IMG/VR virus record: IMGVR_UViG_3300022689_000069
Span: 1-24,315 of that record
Direction: 5' to 3' (one strand)
DNA length: 24,315 bases
Source of the DNA: a virus
Below, piece by piece: positions 14,484 through 22,891 of this stretch. The position numbers were made by a program, and so were the translations under genes. Each line of letters begins with the position of its first letter. The stretch's first letter is position 1. The notes beneath the pieces are model-generated. The model made no database searches and had not been told where the DNA came from. It saw only the letters and a list, made by a program, of their open reading frames with translations.

Positions 14484-14504
14484 TAATTATTTGATTTATT
14501 TTCT
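14476..14504 (+). promoter_or_regulatory. Rightward late promoter candidate
   Basis: TTTG (14476-14479), 17 bases, TATTTTCT (14497-14504). A weaker match than the leftward promoter, as would suit an activated late promoter. Its upstream element abuts that of the leftward promoter in TTTGCAAA. Confidence 0.35.
14480..14493. promoter_or_regulatory. 14-bp perfect palindrome between the divergent operons (operator candidate)
   Basis: CAAATAATTATTTG is its own reverse complement. It covers the upstream element of the leftward promoter and the spacer of the rightward one, the position expected for a repressor or switch protein. Confidence 0.6.
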
Positions 14505-14512
14505 TTATTCCC

Positions 14513-14539
14513 AAAATGGGATAAGTTCTAAAAATGGGA
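14513..14539 (+). repeat. Direct repeat AAAATGGGA at the protease start
   Basis: AAAATGGGA occurs at 14513-14521 and 14531-14539, 18 bases apart. The second copy holds the protease ATG; the first holds an ATG GGA TAA minimal frame and is part of a TCCCA/TGGGA stem (14509-14521). It may influence initiation. Confidence 0.5.
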
Positions 14540-15481
14540 AAGGTTTTTATAAACGATGTAATTACAACTGAGTACGGAAATAGAATAATTGAACAGATTA
14601 ATTCAATTGATGATAACCTTGAGGTTTACATAGACAGCCCAGGGGGTGACGTTTACAAAGGTTTTGCCATATACAACGCCCTAAACAGGAAACGAGACAT
14701 TTTAACTACTTATATTGACGGCCTAGCCTTTTCCGCTTTGTCTTGGGCCGCAGTTGTCCCTCCTCCAGAAAGAAGATTTATGTCACCAGCTTCGCAGTTT
14801 GGAGTTCATCAAGCCTGGAACCCTTCAGGAGGTAATAAAAAAGAGCTTTTACAAAAAGCTGAAAGCTTAAAGGCTATCGATGAAATTCAGATTGAAATTT
14901 TTGAAACTCATACAAATTTGACAAGGGATCAAATAATTGGTTATCTGGAAAATGAAAGTACTCTATCACCAAAACAAGCAGAAGCTTTTGGCTTCCAGTT
15001 ATATGAACCCCAACAAATAGCAGCACTATTCAATATCAATAATAATATGGATCTATTAGAAAAACTCAAAAACTCACTTCAGGCGGCTAAGGAAGCGCCA
15101 ACGGAAGAAATTAAAGAGGAGGTGAAAGCAGAGATAAAAGAGGAGGTGAAAGCTTCCAAAACTCCAGCTGAAGCTCTAAGCGCAAACTTCGCAAAGAAAG
15201 AAGATTTGTTAGCGTATCAAAAGCAAATTGAACCTTTGCTTGTAGCTCTTACAGATTATGTCAAGAAGGCCCCAAGGCTTGAAGATATGGAAGCAATGGC
15301 AAAGGAGGCAACTGATAAAGCAATGGCGGCATTATTGTCACAGCTTCAGAGCAGCGGCGAAGTACCAAGCGCCCAGGAAAAGAACTTTAATGAATTGGAG
15401 CAGAAAGCTACAATTACAGAACTAAAGCCTGACAAAGAAGCATTCAAAGAAATTTTCAAATCAAAAACAACAGTTGAATAA
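14534..15481 (+). CDS. ClpP-type prohead protease fused to scaffold, 315 aa
   Basis: Matures the procapsid. Residues 1-165 are a ClpP/S49-like serine protease: VYIDSPGGDVYKG (32-43), the nucleophile region IDGLAFSALSW (Ser67) and FGVHQAW (His92). The third catalytic acid is not clear; the usual ET site reads NES around 140-142. The remaining 150 residues are helical, Glu/Lys-rich and fit a scaffolding domain that is cleaved away. They include EIKEEVKA twice (192-207) and a C-terminal AFKEIFKSK helix. Met172 (ATG 15047) could start a separate scaffold product. It ends on the start of the capsid gene (TAATGG). Confidence 0.9.
   Translation: MGKVFINDVITTEYGNRIIEQINSIDDNLEVYIDSPGGDVYKGFAIYNALNRKRDILTTYIDGLAFSALSWAAVVPPPERRFMSPASQFGVHQAWNPSGGNKKELLQKAESLKAIDEIQIEIFETHTNLTRDQIIGYLENESTLSPKQAEAFGFQLYEPQQIAALFNINNNMDLLEKLKNSLQAAKEAPTEEIKEEVKAEIKEEVKASKTPAEALSANFAKKEDLLAYQKQIEPLLVALTDYVKKAPRLEDMEAMAKEATDKAMAALLSQLQSSGEVPSAQEKNFNELEQKATITELKPDKEAFKEIFKSKTTVE
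15107..15154 (+). repeat. 24-bp in-frame tandem duplication in the scaffold region
   Basis: 15107-15130 and 15131-15154 are near-identical units that each encode EIKEEVKA. Each carries AGGAGGTGA, a perfect Shine-Dalgarno match, but no ATG at a suitable distance follows. Confidence 0.75.
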
Positions 15482-16410
15482 TGGCTATTACCACAACTCC
15501 GTTAGATGTGCCCAAGTATGTGCAGGCACTATTTAAAGACCTTCTGTTCGGAGCAGAAACAATAGAGAAAGGTCTTGTCCAGGTCGTACCAATGGCCAGG
15601 AATAAAATAAACATGGACCGATTCACTGCCAGTACGGGAAACCTTACTGCCAGAGTAGCGACCCCGACCACGGCGGCCGATGCCTTGACGAAGGATGAAA
15701 AGACTTTGACGATGGCAGAAGTCATGTTTTATGATGAGTTCGACCCCAAGACGTTCAACGTTGAGCCTGAGTATTTAAGGACCATTGGGCCGACAGTAGA
15801 CGCTCAAGCAGCAGTAGTTTTGCTGAATGCTATCAGAGACAAGGTAGTAGAATCATTTAACTATGACCTTGAGAACCTTATGTGGAATGGTGATACTGCT
15901 AGCGGTGATGCGTGGCTGGATCCAATTGACGGTTTTGTAAAGCTCATTGATGCTGATGGAACTGTAAATAGCGTGACCCCGGCGGGTGCAGTGACGGCGA
16001 CAAATGTAATCGCAATACTGGAAGCCACTTTACAGGCAGTTCCAAACGTGGTGAAGAAAAAAACAGGCTTCAAATTTCTTACTAATCATACTATTCTGGA
16101 GCTTTACAAGCAAGCGGCCCGGGCACTTGATTATAAAGGCACAAACATTACAGAAGCAATCGCAAACCGCTACGGCGGCTACTTGATTGAGTCAGTAGAT
16201 AAGATACCAGCAAACAGGATCTTTGCGGGTAACTTTGTGAATGCTGAGGCAGGAGAGTTGAAGGTTGGTGTATGGTCAGATGCCGACAAATACAACGTAA
16301 AAATAGAAAGGCTTCAGGCAAACTCTGATTTGTTCTTTATTAAGATCAATACAGAAGTAGGCGTTCAGCATGTTTGGGGCAAGCAGATTGCAGAATATAG
16401 CCCGGCTTAA
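15481..16410 (+). CDS. Major capsid protein, HK97 fold candidate, 309 aa
   Basis: Forms the head shell. It directly follows the protease-scaffold gene, and its length and layout fit a compact HK97-type capsid protein: an N-terminal helix (VPKYVQALFKDLLF), a strand-rich E-loop region (FTASTGNLTARVAT), a helical spine (DAQAAVVLLNAIRDKVVESFNYDL), the WNGDTASGD loop, and an A-domain with TGFKFLTNH and a C-terminal beta part (FFIKINTEVGVQHVWGKQ). No separate delta domain, consistent with the scaffold being supplied by the protease gene. Confidence 0.85.
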   Translation: MAITTTPLDVPKYVQALFKDLLFGAETIEKGLVQVVPMARNKINMDRFTASTGNLTARVATPTTAADALTKDEKTLTMAEVMFYDEFDPKTFNVEPEYLRTIGPTVDAQAAVVLLNAIRDKVVESFNYDLENLMWNGDTASGDAWLDPIDGFVKLIDADGTVNSVTPAGAVTATNVIAILEATLQAVPNVVKKKTGFKFLTNHTILELYKQAARALDYKGTNITEAIANRYGGYLIESVDKIPANRIFAGNFVNAEAGELKVGVWSDADKYNVKIERLQANSDLFFIKINTEVGVQHVWGKQIAEYSPA

Positions 16411-16412
16411 TT

Positions 16413-16994
16413 ATGGCGATTTGTTCAGGAATAGACAGCGGAGCTACTTACTCATGTGATTCACCACTACAACCGGGTGTCAATGCTAGGATATGGCTTG
16501 CAAATTATGACGATGTTGCAAGCTATACTTTCGGCACTAACAACAACGTTGTAACGGCAATCACCATGCAGGCCAGCACTTACTTTTATCCCTTCCAGGG
16601 ATTCAAACAAAGTGTGGAGCCTAGCACTGAGCTAGTAGCAGGTCCTGTTTCCGTGCAATACAATCACAGCTTAACATTTCACGTCTTTGATATAAGCAGT
16701 GCAATGAAGGTCAACTTGCAAAAGATGGCTTTAAATAAAATTGTAGCTATTATCGAAAATGTGAATGCAGCGGGAAACAGCGACAGTGTATTTGAGATTT
16801 TTGGCGGAGGTGTAGGACTTGAAATGATAAGCCTTACGAGACTTTCGAGGGATGCCGAGACAATGGGGTCTTTCGCAGTGCAGTTGCAAACCTCCGATAA
16901 TGAGGGCAAAGAAAGTAAATTGCCTTATAGTTTGTGGTCAACGGACTACGCTACTACATTAGCATTAATTGAAGCTTTAGAAGAAACACCATAA
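16413..16994 (+). CDS. Structural protein, paralogue 1 (tail tube or decoration candidate), 193 aa
   Basis: Beta-rich protein with an N-terminal SGATYSCDSPLQPGVNARIWLANYDDV. It shares the order CD(S/A)PLQPG, VFDISS, QKMALN, VAI, GNS..FEI.G.G.GLE, TR.SRD.E.MG.F.V.LQTS and TDY.T.LA with the product of 18941-19552, so the two are clear paralogues. The N-terminal IWLANYDDV pattern is one I associate with structural proteins of Bacteroidota phages that may form the tail tube. Starts 2 bases after the capsid stop. Exact role unresolved. Confidence 0.7.
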   Translation: MAICSGIDSGATYSCDSPLQPGVNARIWLANYDDVASYTFGTNNNVVTAITMQASTYFYPFQGFKQSVEPSTELVAGPVSVQYNHSLTFHVFDISSAMKVNLQKMALNKIVAIIENVNAAGNSDSVFEIFGGGVGLEMISLTRLSRDAETMGSFAVQLQTSDNEGKESKLPYSLWSTDYATTLALIEALEETP

Positions 16995-17230
16995 TGGCAG
17001 AAACGATAAAAGAAAAAAAAGTCTATAGCAAAAACTATTATGTTAAGGACTTTGGCGCTATCGGCGGGATGCCCGTAAGCACCGAAATTGACAAGCAGTT
17101 AAACGAGCAGCTAAAAGATGTCAAAGCGAAAGCATCGGACTATCATGTGACTGAAAAGGAATATGATTTAATGGTTGAAAAGTCAAAGCTGCAAATTGGC
17201 ATCAAACAAGTATCTGCCAAGAAAAAATAA
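16994..17230 (+). CDS. Small hypothetical structural-region protein, 78 aa
   Basis: Lys- and Glu-rich, with an N-terminal KKVYSKNYYVKDFGAIGG and a basic C-terminus (QVSAKKK). Overlaps the preceding stop by one base and ends just before the portal. Could be a head accessory or a chaperone for a neighbour; no motif. Confidence 0.6.
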   Translation: MAETIKEKKVYSKNYYVKDFGAIGGMPVSTEIDKQLNEQLKDVKAKASDYHVTEKEYDLMVEKSKLQIGIKQVSAKKK

Positions 17231-17233
17231 ACG

Positions 17234-18418
17234 GTGTTTTATTTACACACAAACAAGGTAATTCAAAAAAGGATTGACACTTCAATTGACTATCAATATT
17301 CTATAGTCAAATATGGGGTGTCAAATCTTTATCCTCAGCTCATGGAAGAGCTATATAAGCGCTCTCCCTTGACTAAGGCAGCCATTGAAGTGTTGTCAGA
17401 GTTCTACTCCGGCCAGGGGTGGACCAATAACGGTGATGAAATGATCAACCGCTATGGACAGAATTTCAATGAAATGCTTCGCCTATGCTCTGAGGACATA
17501 GCCAAGTTTTACGGTTTTGCTGTTCACATTAATTACAATGGACTAGGCCAAGGGGTAGAGCTTCAGCATATACCTTTTGAGTATGTAAGATTGGCGCACC
17601 CCAATGAGAAGGGCGTTATCAATTCCGTTTACGTTTCTTCCAACTGGGAGGAAGACAGCTATAAGGAAAAGAATTACAAAGGCTTGAAGCCAGTGAAATA
17701 CCCGATGTTCAATCCTCGAACAGCGCAAGCGGAGGTATTGACAGGGAGGCGAACGGGCCAGGTATTATATTTCACCCCTAAAATGTGGGCGTATCCCCTG
17801 GCAACCTTTGACAGCATTCGGGATGCAGTGCAGACTGATGCAGAAATTCAGACCTTTATGCTGGCCAATATTCAAAATGGCTTTCATGGATCTACAATAA
17901 TTAAATACCCTGGAGGCTTTGAAAATCAGGATGAAGAAAACAGCGTAAGGGATAAGATTAAAGAGCTTGTAGGTGCTGGCAATGCTAACAGCACATTGGT
18001 AGCTACAACTCCAGAGGACTTTACAGGATCTTTGGTTGAGGGTATTCCAGCCCCAAACAATGACAAGCTTTTTGAGCTTACTGGCAAAAGGATAAGAGAT
18101 ATTATTTTGCAAAACTATGCTATTCCCGGTCCGTTGATGGGAGTCAACCCGGAAGGCGGGATATTTACCCAGCAGGCCATCAGGGATTCATACATTTACA
18201 TGAATGCCAGGACTTCCAACAAGCGGCGCTTAATAGCTCGAATGTTCAAACCTATTGGTGAGCTATTTGGCTATGATCTGGGAGAGATACAGGAGCAGGC
18301 TTTTGAGATACCTGGCTTGAACATGCCAAAGCTAAACGGTGACCCTGATCAATTGGAGGATGATACGGAGGAGCAAGAACCGGAAGCAGAGGCAAAACTA
18401 AGGGCGCTTTATGGCTGA
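17234..18418 (+). CDS. Portal protein, 394 aa
   Basis: Forms the dodecameric channel at the head vertex. It starts at GTG 17234 with no nearby ATG. Visible features are an N-terminal SIVKYGVSNLYPQLMEELYKRS, then SPLTKAAIEVLSEFYSGQGW, an alpha/beta core with IPFEYVRLAHPNEKGVI, the clip and stem region around TFDSIRDAVQTDAEIQTFMLANI, then PAPNNDKLFELTGKRIRDIILQNYAIPGPLMG, with a crown-like acidic C-terminus (DDTEEQEPEAEAK). The length fits compact portal proteins. The motif of a short loop then IPGPLMGVNPEGG is typical of portal C-terminal halves. It lies downstream of the capsid gene, the reverse of the usual order. Confidence 0.85.
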   Translation: MFYLHTNKVIQKRIDTSIDYQYSIVKYGVSNLYPQLMEELYKRSPLTKAAIEVLSEFYSGQGWTNNGDEMINRYGQNFNEMLRLCSEDIAKFYGFAVHINYNGLGQGVELQHIPFEYVRLAHPNEKGVINSVYVSSNWEEDSYKEKNYKGLKPVKYPMFNPRTAQAEVLTGRRTGQVLYFTPKMWAYPLATFDSIRDAVQTDAEIQTFMLANIQNGFHGSTIIKYPGGFENQDEENSVRDKIKELVGAGNANSTLVATTPEDFTGSLVEGIPAPNNDKLFELTGKRIRDIILQNYAIPGPLMGVNPEGGIFTQQAIRDSYIYMNARTSNKRRLIARMFKPIGELFGYDLGEIQEQAFEIPGLNMPKLNGDPDQLEDDTEEQEPEAEAKLRALYG

Positions 18419-18944
18419 ACAAACAATCATAGCGAAGGCAGACATTACCGCATTTTGGGACTTTTCGACAAATGTAGATGACGAAAAAGTCAATGCTGCC
18501 ATATTGCGAGCACAGCAAACAGATTTAGAAAGCCTCTTAGGCGCACCGCTATACTATTCATTTATTGAAGATTACAACGGGAGCACGTTTGACACTACAG
18601 AGTTTCAAAGCCTATATGATGGGGGCTCATATACATACTTAGGTAACTCTATATATTTTAGAGGAATTAAAAACTATCTTTGTGTTTCTGCATATATACA
18701 CCTGGTTGACATTGCAAGAATCAACGTAGTAAGAGGTGGTCAGGTGTATAAGCTATCAGAGGAGAGCGAGTACCTTGAGGACTTCCAGGTTCGTACCGAC
18801 ACAAGAAAAGCAAAGGCAGACCTTGTACGATTAGAGCGTGACACAATGCAGTTCCTTGAGGATAATATTAGTGATTATCCCCTTTATAAGTATCGGGATT
18901 ACACAGAAAGAAAAACAGCATATAATTTCTTTAAAATAAAATGA
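18411..18944 (+). CDS. Head-tail connector candidate, DUF6712-like, 177 aa
   Basis: Overlaps the portal end by 8 bases. Helical protein: ADITAFWDFSTNVDDEKVNAAILRAQQTDLESLLGAPLYY matches the pattern of portal-adjacent adaptor proteins, in which the first residues and ...AQ..DL..LLG..LY form a helical bundle. It probably docks under the portal to complete the head. Family named from memory of this pattern. Confidence 0.65.
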   Translation: MAEQTIIAKADITAFWDFSTNVDDEKVNAAILRAQQTDLESLLGAPLYYSFIEDYNGSTFDTTEFQSLYDGGSYTYLGNSIYFRGIKNYLCVSAYIHLVDIARINVVRGGQVYKLSEESEYLEDFQVRTDTRKAKADLVRLERDTMQFLEDNISDYPLYKYRDYTERKTAYNFFKIK

Positions 18945-19552
18945 GTATTTGCCCATTCACCATAGGAGCTAATTATAATTGTGATGCACCGCTTCAGCCG
19001 GGCCTCCTTAATTATATACTGCTCATCAATAAAAGCGACATTAGCAATGTAGCTATTTCATCGGGCGTAGCTACCAGCATAACACTAAAACCGGGAAAGG
19101 TAGCTTACAAGTTTGAAGGGTTAAGAGGTTCTTTTGATGCTAGCTATGAACAGAGGAATAGCGGCAATTTTGCAGTAGGCTATAACCATATCATTGAAAT
19201 GACGGTATTCGACATTTCAAGCGATCAAAAGATGAACATTCAGAAGATGGCACTTAATGAAATGGTAGCCATTACTTTCTTAATCAACTCACCAGGCAAT
19301 AGCAATACTTTCTTTGAGATATATGGTTTAGGTGCTGGACTGGAAAGCTCTCAAATAACTAGAGTGAGCAGAGATAACGAATACATGGGAGCATTCAGAG
19401 TTACCTTGCAAACGTCTGAGTCACTTATAGAAACTGCTATGCCTGTAACTTACTTTAATACTGATTATGATACAAGCCTTGCAGATTTACAGGCATTATT
19501 GACAAGTACTGCGCCAACGGCTTTTCCTTACACTTTCCCAATAACATTTTAA
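18941..19552 (+). CDS. Structural protein, paralogue 2 (tail tube or decoration candidate), 203 aa
   Basis: Paralogue of the 16413-16994 product, with nearly the same blocks in the same order (NCDAPLQPG, VFDISS, QKMALN, VAITF, GNSNTFFEIYG, TRVSRDNEYMGAFRVTLQTS, TDYDTSLADLQALL). The C-terminus has an added Pro/Phe-rich tail (TAFPYTFPITF). An ATGA overlap with the connector ties it to that module. One paralogue may form the tail tube and the other a decoration or a minor structural ring; the sequence does not tell which. Confidence 0.7.
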   Translation: MSICPFTIGANYNCDAPLQPGLLNYILLINKSDISNVAISSGVATSITLKPGKVAYKFEGLRGSFDASYEQRNSGNFAVGYNHIIEMTVFDISSDQKMNIQKMALNEMVAITFLINSPGNSNTFFEIYGLGAGLESSQITRVSRDNEYMGAFRVTLQTSESLIETAMPVTYFNTDYDTSLADLQALLTSTAPTAFPYTFPITF

Positions 19553-19556
19553 TATC

Positions 19557-20999
19557 ATGGCAAGAAATACATCGAGCATACCAGCAAAGACAACAGGTAG
19601 AACATATACAGCGGCAGAATTTGAGGCCTTAAGAGGCTTTGTTGATAGCCCTTCTCAGTCATTAGGAGCATTTACAGGTTCTTTAATTGTAATTGATGGC
19701 AGTGGATATTTTACAGAACTCGGAAGTGGGTCAGGTAATATTTCCGTAACGTTTTCAACATCGGGTCACAATAATGAAAACGTAAAAAGACTCACAAAAA
19801 CATTTAGTGGCTCAGAGTCACTTACAATCACCAAACCTTCAGGAATTAACCTTAATCTGATTGCACCTGCTGGTTTTACAAACGGCGACGACTTATCGGC
19901 AGGAAAATATAAGATTTCGTTTGTGTATGAAAGTGGAGAGATTACGGTAATTATCAGCGATGCAGTTACAGAGATTTTAGATATATCACCTTTGACTACC
20001 CCTACTGGTTTGTCAGCAAGAATAACACTATCTAGCAGCATTGTACTTGAATACGATAGCATAGATGCAAATGCAGACAATGTTTTAATTCAAAGAAGTA
20101 CCACTTCAGGGAGTGGTTTTTCTACAATTGCAACTATTGACAGTGCATTTACTGAGTATGAAGATACCACAGTAGTTGATGGGACTACATATTACTATAG
20201 AATAATAGCAACTGCGATAACTGGTTATTTGGATTCAAGCCCAAGTACTGAAGCCTCAAAAACTGCCCTAGACAACAAAGTATTTTATACAACTTTTGAC
20301 GATAATGATGTTGCGTTTAATACAGGCGGACTTGAGACAGTTAATGATGTTTGGAATAGTAATACTTTCACGCAAAGCGTTGAAGCAAACAGGCCTGGTC
20401 TTTCATTAAATTTAGCAGGCAATGGTATTGATTTTGGTACTTTTGTGCGTGCAAATGTAGATTACGTAAAATCGGCTTCTGCCTTTCAGTCTACTATAAG
20501 ATCAGAGTTTAGTATAGTATTTCTGTTACATCCAAATGACGGTATTCCTGCTAATTTTTTAAGGATTATGGGTGCTTATGATGATAGTACATTACCTTCA
20601 GCAAGCAATGCACTGGAAATAGCTTTAACCACTGAGGGTAAAATAAGGTCACTTTATAAGTCAGGGGGTGTTGGCAATTTGACAGAGACTGCCAGCGCTG
20701 TTTTTACTGACGGCTTCCCGAGTGTATTTATAGTTGTAGGAATAACTTACTCCGAGTCTGGTAATAAAATTTATATTGACGGCTCAGAAGTAGCATTAGA
20801 TGGGTCTTTTAACGGAAATATGGCAGGTGTGACAATGGTAGATTATACAAGCACAACTACGCTTGCATTAGGAGGTGCTAATGAACCCAGTGGCTTAGAT
20901 ATTGGATGTTATGACGGGTTTTTAAGTAATGTGGCTATGATAAGCAGAAACCTTACGGCTCAAGAAATGGATGATATAGCTAAACAATTTGGCAAATGA
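19557..20999 (+). CDS. Tail fibre / receptor-binding candidate with fibronectin III and lectin-like domains, 480 aa
   Basis: Residues 1-140 are a beta-rich virion attachment region. About 144-236 is a fibronectin type III domain (PTGLSARIT..IVLEYDSIDANADNVLIQRS...TTYYYRIIAT). About 242-475 is a concanavalin/LamG-like sandwich (FYTTFDDNDVAFN, FSIVFLLHPND, IYIDGSEVALD, LALGGANEPSG, FLSNVAMISRNLTAQEM). Such combinations bind cell-surface glycans or proteins. It starts 4 bases after the paralogue-2 stop. Substrate unknown. Confidence 0.75.
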   Translation: MARNTSSIPAKTTGRTYTAAEFEALRGFVDSPSQSLGAFTGSLIVIDGSGYFTELGSGSGNISVTFSTSGHNNENVKRLTKTFSGSESLTITKPSGINLNLIAPAGFTNGDDLSAGKYKISFVYESGEITVIISDAVTEILDISPLTTPTGLSARITLSSSIVLEYDSIDANADNVLIQRSTTSGSGFSTIATIDSAFTEYEDTTVVDGTTYYYRIIATAITGYLDSSPSTEASKTALDNKVFYTTFDDNDVAFNTGGLETVNDVWNSNTFTQSVEANRPGLSLNLAGNGIDFGTFVRANVDYVKSASAFQSTIRSEFSIVFLLHPNDGIPANFLRIMGAYDDSTLPSASNALEIALTTEGKIRSLYKSGGVGNLTETASAVFTDGFPSVFIVVGITYSESGNKIYIDGSEVALDGSFNGNMAGVTMVDYTSTTTLALGGANEPSGLDIGCYDGFLSNVAMISRNLTAQEMDDIAKQFGK

Positions 21000-22888
21000 T
21001 TGATCCTTTTATATTCAGTCCTGTCTCTGGCGGTATCACTTTAATTGCAGATCAAGCAGCAGTAGACAATTTATCTTTTGAAGGTAATAAAACCTATTTA
21101 TTTAAAAGGGGTGAATATTTTAGGTTTACTAAATCATTTTCTGATTTATCAGATGTAGTAATTGGTGCTTACGGCTCAGGCAATAATCCTGTTTTAACAG
21201 GAGGACAAGACATATCCTCTGAGTCTTGGTCGGATGAAGGTTCCGGGATTTATTCACTTGTAATAAATGAACCAAAATGGATTGAAATAGTTGGCCAAAA
21301 TAGTAAGTATGTAGAAACAGATTGGATACAAATACAATCAATTCCGTCAAGCACACAAATAGGCATAAATGCACTTGATGTATCTAGTTTCAGTAATATT
21401 GTTGGTAGTAAATGGGTTTGTAGATCAGAGCCTTGGACTACGGGATTAGAGTACGAAGTAACTGCTTACTCAAATGGAACAATTACACTGGATAGAGATC
21501 ATACAGCAGAAGTGTACGAGCCAAAAACGACAAGGTATTTTAAGTTACTTGGCAAGCTAGAATATATCCAGAATGATTTTGAATGGGCATATGAAGGGGG
21601 TTCTTTGTATGTGAAACTACCTAGCGCACCAAGCAACTATGAGATAGTTAATTACATCGATAATGTAGGTTTAAACATATCTGGAGGTAATGGAAATCGA
21701 ATTTCCAATCTTGACTTCAACTATTATTTTGGTCATGGAATCCTTGCGTCCAACTCAAACAATATCTTAATACAAGGGGTAAAAACCGATAGGATTAGAC
21801 ATATAGGTGTTACAGTTAATGATTGCATTAATCTTTCAATTAAAAATTCTAATGTCTCGAATTGTGGAGTAAGAGGAATAAGCGGAAGTGGCGAAAATGC
21901 ATATATTTTAAATTCAACAATTAATAACATCGGCAATTCAGAAAATATATGCTATGTAAGACAAAGTTACATTGATGCGACAAGTTTAGGTATAGGTATT
22001 TCTCTAAATAGCTCAAGCAGTGAACACATGAATATGATAGTAGATAATTGCCATGTTTACAACATTGCATATGTGCCTGTCATAAACGCTTCGAAAGGAA
22101 GTAAGGTAAGATATTGTATTCTTCATGACTATTTAACAAAATTCATGGATGGAGGGGCAGTATATTCTTATTCAGGGGAATGGTTAGGATTTGGAAAAGA
22201 CCTTGAAGTATCAAACTGCATTATTTACAACGCAATTGGCAATCAAGAAGGTATAGATTTTGGAGATATAAAAGTAGGGATCTATTTTGATAATAGGGTA
22301 GCTAATTCAGTAGCAAGGAATAATGTCATATACAATGTAGATAATCGAGGAGATTTGTTTTCCAACGGAGACACAGAAAACAATACCTATGAAGAGAATT
22401 TGGTCATCACAAAATCAGTTGCATCTATGTATAATGACTTTTATCCAGCCTCAGCTCCTTTGTTTGGTAATAACGGCTATGTGAATAGAAACAATATATA
22501 TGTAGGTAGTAGTCCTGACACGATTTTACACTCAAACGATTACGCAACTGACAATATTTTAGAGAACGATTACAACTATTATATTAATCCATTTACAACA
22601 AATGTGTATTTAAAAAATGAAGTTACGGGAAACTTTGCAGGACTTCAAGCGGCCTATAATGATGATCAAAACAGTGTATCAAAAACAAACTGGCTTACAT
22701 ATGTAGATGAGGCTACAGCAGAAACTCAAATACTCAAGGTAATTAATGAAGGTGATGATGATATGAATTATGTGGTTCCGTCAGGCTACGAAGATAAAGA
22801 TGGTGTAGACCGTAGCGGTCAAACACTCACAGTACCGTCACGCTTCGATGGTCGTCCAGGAATGGTATTATTTAAAACAAGTGATTAA
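20996..22888 (+). CDS. Right-handed beta-helix tail protein, candidate polysaccharide depolymerase, 630 aa
   Basis: Overlaps the previous stop as ATGA. A small N-terminal anchor is followed by strands around GAYGSGNNPVLTGG and, from about 220 to 480, a run of short repeated strand-turn units (NRISNLDF, NNILIQGVKTDRIRHIG, NLSIKNSNVSNCG, NAYILNSTINNIG, RYCILHDYL, LEVSNCIIYNAI) typical of parallel beta-helix lyases or glycosidases of the pectate-lyase type. Such tailspikes cut capsular or exopolysaccharide. A catalytic residue set cannot be named from sequence alone. Confidence 0.75.
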   Translation: MIDPFIFSPVSGGITLIADQAAVDNLSFEGNKTYLFKRGEYFRFTKSFSDLSDVVIGAYGSGNNPVLTGGQDISSESWSDEGSGIYSLVINEPKWIEIVGQNSKYVETDWIQIQSIPSSTQIGINALDVSSFSNIVGSKWVCRSEPWTTGLEYEVTAYSNGTITLDRDHTAEVYEPKTTRYFKLLGKLEYIQNDFEWAYEGGSLYVKLPSAPSNYEIVNYIDNVGLNISGGNGNRISNLDFNYYFGHGILASNSNNILIQGVKTDRIRHIGVTVNDCINLSIKNSNVSNCGVRGISGSGENAYILNSTINNIGNSENICYVRQSYIDATSLGIGISLNSSSSEHMNMIVDNCHVYNIAYVPVINASKGSKVRYCILHDYLTKFMDGGAVYSYSGEWLGFGKDLEVSNCIIYNAIGNQEGIDFGDIKVGIYFDNRVANSVARNNVIYNVDNRGDLFSNGDTENNTYEENLVITKSVASMYNDFYPASAPLFGNNGYVNRNNIYVGSSPDTILHSNDYATDNILENDYNYYINPFTTNVYLKNEVTGNFAGLQAAYNDDQNSVSKTNWLTYVDEATAETQILKVINEGDDDMNYVVPSGYEDKDGVDRSGQTLTVPSRFDGRPGMVLFKTSD

Positions 22889-22891
22889 GCA

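Noticed and set aside
15456-15725. Minus-strand frame opposite the capsid gene
   Set aside because: Shadow of the capsid coding sequence, with no operon context on that strand.
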